Positions 61,673 to 64,000 of a stretch of 64,000 bases of DNA are shown here, in pieces. Source of the stretch: JAIEPM01 sp964546815 (GTDB lineage: Bacteria; Cyanobacteriota; Vampirovibrionia; Obscuribacterales; Obscuribacteraceae); NCBI GenBank assembly GCA_964546815.1, contig CAZJLR010000018.1, forward strand, positions 1-64,000, read 5' to 3'. Position 1 is the stretch's first letter. Each line of letters starts with the position of its first letter. Below the pieces are notes generated by a model. That model did no database searches, was not told the origin of the DNA, and worked only from the letters and a program-made list of their open reading frames with translations. The position numbers and the translations under genes were made by a program.

Positions 61673-64000
61673 GAAAAGATATCCCCCACGATTCAGCCAA
61701 AGGCCATGTATCGGGAGAGTCAATATATATAGATGACTTTCCGCCTGCCCGCAACGAGCTTGTTGTCGACTTTTATTATGCGCCAGTGTCGCATGCCAAC
61801 ATCAAATCACTCGACCTTTCCGAAGCGGCTAAAGTAAAAGGAGTCGCAGGGCTATTCACGTATAAAGACCTGGACAGTGACAATCTGTTTGGACCAATCG
61901 TCAAAGACGAATGCTTGCTGGTTGAAAAAGAAATCCAATTCATGGGTCATCCAATTGTAGTAATTGCTGCGGAAAACTACAAAGCAATCGCCAAAGCAAA
62001 GAAAGCAATCAAGATTGAACTGGAAAACTTAGAACTTGTTTTGACAATCGACAAAGCCAAAGAAAAACAAATGTTCTTAGGCCCAACGCGAAGAATCAAA
62101 CGCGGTGACATCGAGGCCGCCTTCAAAAACTCCCCACACAGCATTGAAGGGCGCTTCTGCAATTTGGGGCAAGAGCAGTTTTATTTGGAATCGCAAGCAG
62201 CGATGGTTTACCCTAAAGAAAATGGGCAGCTTGAAGTTCATTCTTCAACACAGCACCCATCTGAAATTCAGGAAGTCATTGCTCACTTACTTGGGCTCAG
62301 TATCAACCAGGTAGTAGTCATCACAAAACGCATGGGTGGGGGCTTTGGTGGAAAAGAAAGTCAGGCAACACACCCGGCTGCCATGGCTGCGCTGGTGGCA
62401 CAAAAGCTGAAAAGACCAGCTCGAATAATATTCAACAAAGACCAGGACATGCAAGTCACCGGCAAAAGACATCCTTTTCAAAATGAATACAAGGTTGCTT
62501 TCGATAACGAAGGACGCATCACGGCTCTCAAAGCAGATTTGTTTTCAGACGGCGGAGCATTCTTTGACCTATCAACTGCGGTTATGGCTCGCGCCATGTG
62601 CCACATAGACAACGCATACTACCTTGAGAATGTTGACATTCAAGGCACAATTTGCAAAACGCATCTGCCTCCAAATACTGCATTTAGAGGCTTTGGTGGA
62701 CCGCAGGGTATTGCCACCATCGAAAACATAATGGAAGAGATTGCAGCCTACCTGAAGCTCGACCCGCTTGAAGTGCGCAAGAAAAATCTATACGGCAGAA
62801 CAGAACGAAACATCACGCCATATGGACAAATTGTTTTTGAAAACAATTTGCCGCAGATTTTTTCAGAACTGGAAGTTAACTCAAATTACATCAAACGCAA
62901 ATCAGAAATCGACGAATTCAACAAGACTTCCAAAACGCAACTGAAGGGCATTGCTCTTACAGCTGTCAAATTCGGCATTTCCTTCAACACCAAATTTCTC
63001 AACCAGGCTAATGCCCTGGTCAACATCTATCTGGACGGCAGCATCCAGCTTTCAACCGGCGCCACAGAAATGGGACAGGGCGTCAACACTCAATTAAAAC
63101 AGATTGTGGCAGGCGAGTTTGATATAGACGAAAAGCATGTAATAGTCATGCCTACGTCCACAGAGAAAAATAACAACACTTCGGCTACGGCGGCATCCAG
63201 CGCAACAGACCTCAATGGGTCTGCAGCTGTAGATGCTTGCCGCAAAATCAGAACTGCGCTCACAGCCTTAGCAGCTCAACATATTGCCACGAAAGAGCCG
63301 GACGTACTGGCGTCTCCAAGCACCATCGCCTGGGAAGATGGATACATTTATGATCGCCGCAGACCAAACACCAAATTGAAATTCAAAGAATTGGTCAAGC
63401 TTGCCTACCTCAATAGAATAAGTCTTGGAGAACGAGGCTTTTATGCTACACAAGGAATTGATTTCAGCTGGGATGCAGGACCAGACAAAACCGCTGCTGG
63501 ACATCCATTCCTTTATTTCACTCAAGGCGCTGCTGTAGCTGAAGTCACGATGGACCGCTTCACCGGCGACCTAAAAGTCGACAGAGTAGACATTTTGATG
63601 GACATCGGCAAGCCGGTGAATCCGGGCATCGCCCGCGGGCAATTAACGGGAGCCTTTGTGCAAGGCATGGGCTGGGTAACTACCGAATGCTTGAAGTACG
63701 CCGAAGATGGCACTTTGCTCAGCCATTCACCAACGACATACAAAATTCCAAACGTGCAAGACACACCGGAAATATTCAATGTAAATTGGATTGAATTCGA
63801 CAACAAGATAAATGTTGTCGGCACAAAAGCAGTCGGAGAACCGCCTCTTTGCCTGGGACTGGCTGTATGGTGCGCAGTAAAATATGCTTTGCGCTCACTC
63901 AATGAAAAACAAATACCCCAACTTATTTTGCCGGCGACAAACGAAGAAATCGTCATGCGAATAGCAGAATATTCCAAATCAACCGAGGAGACATCTCGCG
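61660..64000 (+). CDS. xdhB: Xanthine dehydrogenase large (molybdopterin) subunit, cut by the window end
   Basis: The ATG at 61660, with AGGAAGGGAGG upstream, lies inside the end of xdhA, and the frame is open to base 64000 (780 codons). Features: HDSAKGHVSGESIYIDDFPP, GQEQFYLESQAAMV, MGGGFGGKESQA, AFRGFGGPQGIATIE, TGATEMGQGVNTQ, and the catalytic Glu in AVGEPPLCLG. These are typical of the XdhB/XDH molybdenum domain that hydroxylates hypoxanthine and xanthine. The family is about 760-800 residues, so the stop is probably only a short way past the edge. It forms a complex with XdhA. Confidence 0.92.
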   Translation, partial: MSAVGKDIPHDSAKGHVSGESIYIDDFPPARNELVVDFYYAPVSHANIKSLDLSEAAKVKGVAGLFTYKDLDSDNLFGPIVKDECLLVEKEIQFMGHPIVVIAAENYKAIAKAKKAIKIELENLELVLTIDKAKEKQMFLGPTRRIKRGDIEAAFKNSPHSIEGRFCNLGQEQFYLESQAAMVYPKENGQLEVHSSTQHPSEIQEVIAHLLGLSINQVVVITKRMGGGFGGKESQATHPAAMAALVAQKLKRPARIIFNKDQDMQVTGKRHPFQNEYKVAFDNEGRITALKADLFSDGGAFFDLSTAVMARAMCHIDNAYYLENVDIQGTICKTHLPPNTAFRGFGGPQGIATIENIMEEIAAYLKLDPLEVRKKNLYGRTERNITPYGQIVFENNLPQIFSELEVNSNYIKRKSEIDEFNKTSKTQLKGIALTAVKFGISFNTKFLNQANALVNIYLDGSIQLSTGATEMGQGVNTQLKQIVAGEFDIDEKHVIVMPTSTEKNNNTSATAASSATDLNGSAAVDACRKIRTALTALAAQHIATKEPDVLASPSTIAWEDGYIYDRRRPNTKLKFKELVKLAYLNRISLGERGFYATQGIDFSWDAGPDKTAAGHPFLYFTQGAAVAEVTMDRFTGDLKVDRVDILMDIGKPVNPGIARGQLTGAFVQGMGWVTTECLKYAEDGTLLSHSPTTYKIPNVQDTPEIFNVNWIEFDNKINVVGTKAVGEPPLCLGLAVWCAVKYALRSLNEKQIPQLILPATNEEIVMRIAEYSKSTEETSR

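Noticed and set aside
1..64000. tRNA genes, CRISPR arrays, complete insertion sequences
   Set aside because: Scanned by eye for T-loop motifs, regularly spaced repeats and transposase motifs; none was found, though a covariance-model scan would be more reliable.

Overview
The window reads as a chromosomal segment of a free-living, respiring, Gram-negative-type bacterium. A TolC-RND-membrane fusion protein set implies an outer membrane. A Zn-type HemB, a cbb3-family oxidase and several c-type cytochromes imply aerobic heme-based respiration. The mixture of Ser/Thr kinases carrying TPR tails, TPR and HEAT proteins, MshEN-like small domains, secreted proteins without recognisable family, and frequent TTG/GTG starts resembles Candidatus Obscuribacterales (non-photosynthetic Melainabacteria/Vampirovibrionia). 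That placement is an inference from gene style: the window has no rRNA or marker gene that would settle it. I saw no tRNA, rRNA, CRISPR array, prophage or complete insertion sequence.

Layout. 1-5 kb: repeat debris, a probable pseudokinase, hemB, a composite inverted-repeat element, an O-methyltransferase, the SRP RNA and a small MshEN-like gene. 5-9 kb: a sensor kinase that has lost its phospho-acceptor His, with a NarL-type regulator, then a TPR protein. 9.6-15.5 kb: a tripartite RND efflux operon. 16.8-20.2 kb: a CDF metal exporter with a short KdpD-like/KdpE-like pair. 20-30 kb: DUF2252 protein, small secreted proteins, APC permease, 5-oxoprolinase. 30-36.5 kb: TPR/MshEN protein, then an esterase-MFS-HIT operon and a CaiB-type CoA-transferase whose stop codon lies in the terminal repeat of the second near-complete copy of the composite element. 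36.8-47.9 kb: M15-like peptidase, CBS protein, repeat-rich secreted protein, two active-looking Ser/Thr kinases with TPR tails, HEAT and LolA-like secreted proteins. 47.9-52 kb: an accessory patch of orphan minus-strand genes, a frameshifted small gene and a duplicated 164-bp hairpin sequence. 52-59 kb: a tightly packed sulfur-oxidation/respiration operon. 59-64 kb: GT9-like glycosyltransferase and xanthine dehydrogenase xdhA-xdhB, the latter cut by the window end.

The most interesting system is the minus-strand operon from 58979 to 52105. An exported persulfide dioxygenase/rhodanese would make sulfite. A Tat-exported SorA-like sulfite dehydrogenase with a SorB-like cytochrome c lipoprotein would oxidise it to sulfate. 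Electrons would pass to an 898-residue cbb3 oxidase in which CcoN, CcoO and two CcoP-like cytochrome c domains form one chain. A CcoS-like 48-residue membrane protein and a secreted protein of unknown function follow, each joined by a 4-base ATGA overlap. Other leads are the composite mobile-looking repeat (204 bases identical between copies 33 kb apart), two signalling proteins with lost catalytic residues (pseudokinase and pseudo-histidine kinase), and the 48-51.5 kb orphan module. Many start codons below were moved downstream from the longest open frame because of ribosome-binding sites, signal peptides or overlap with other features.
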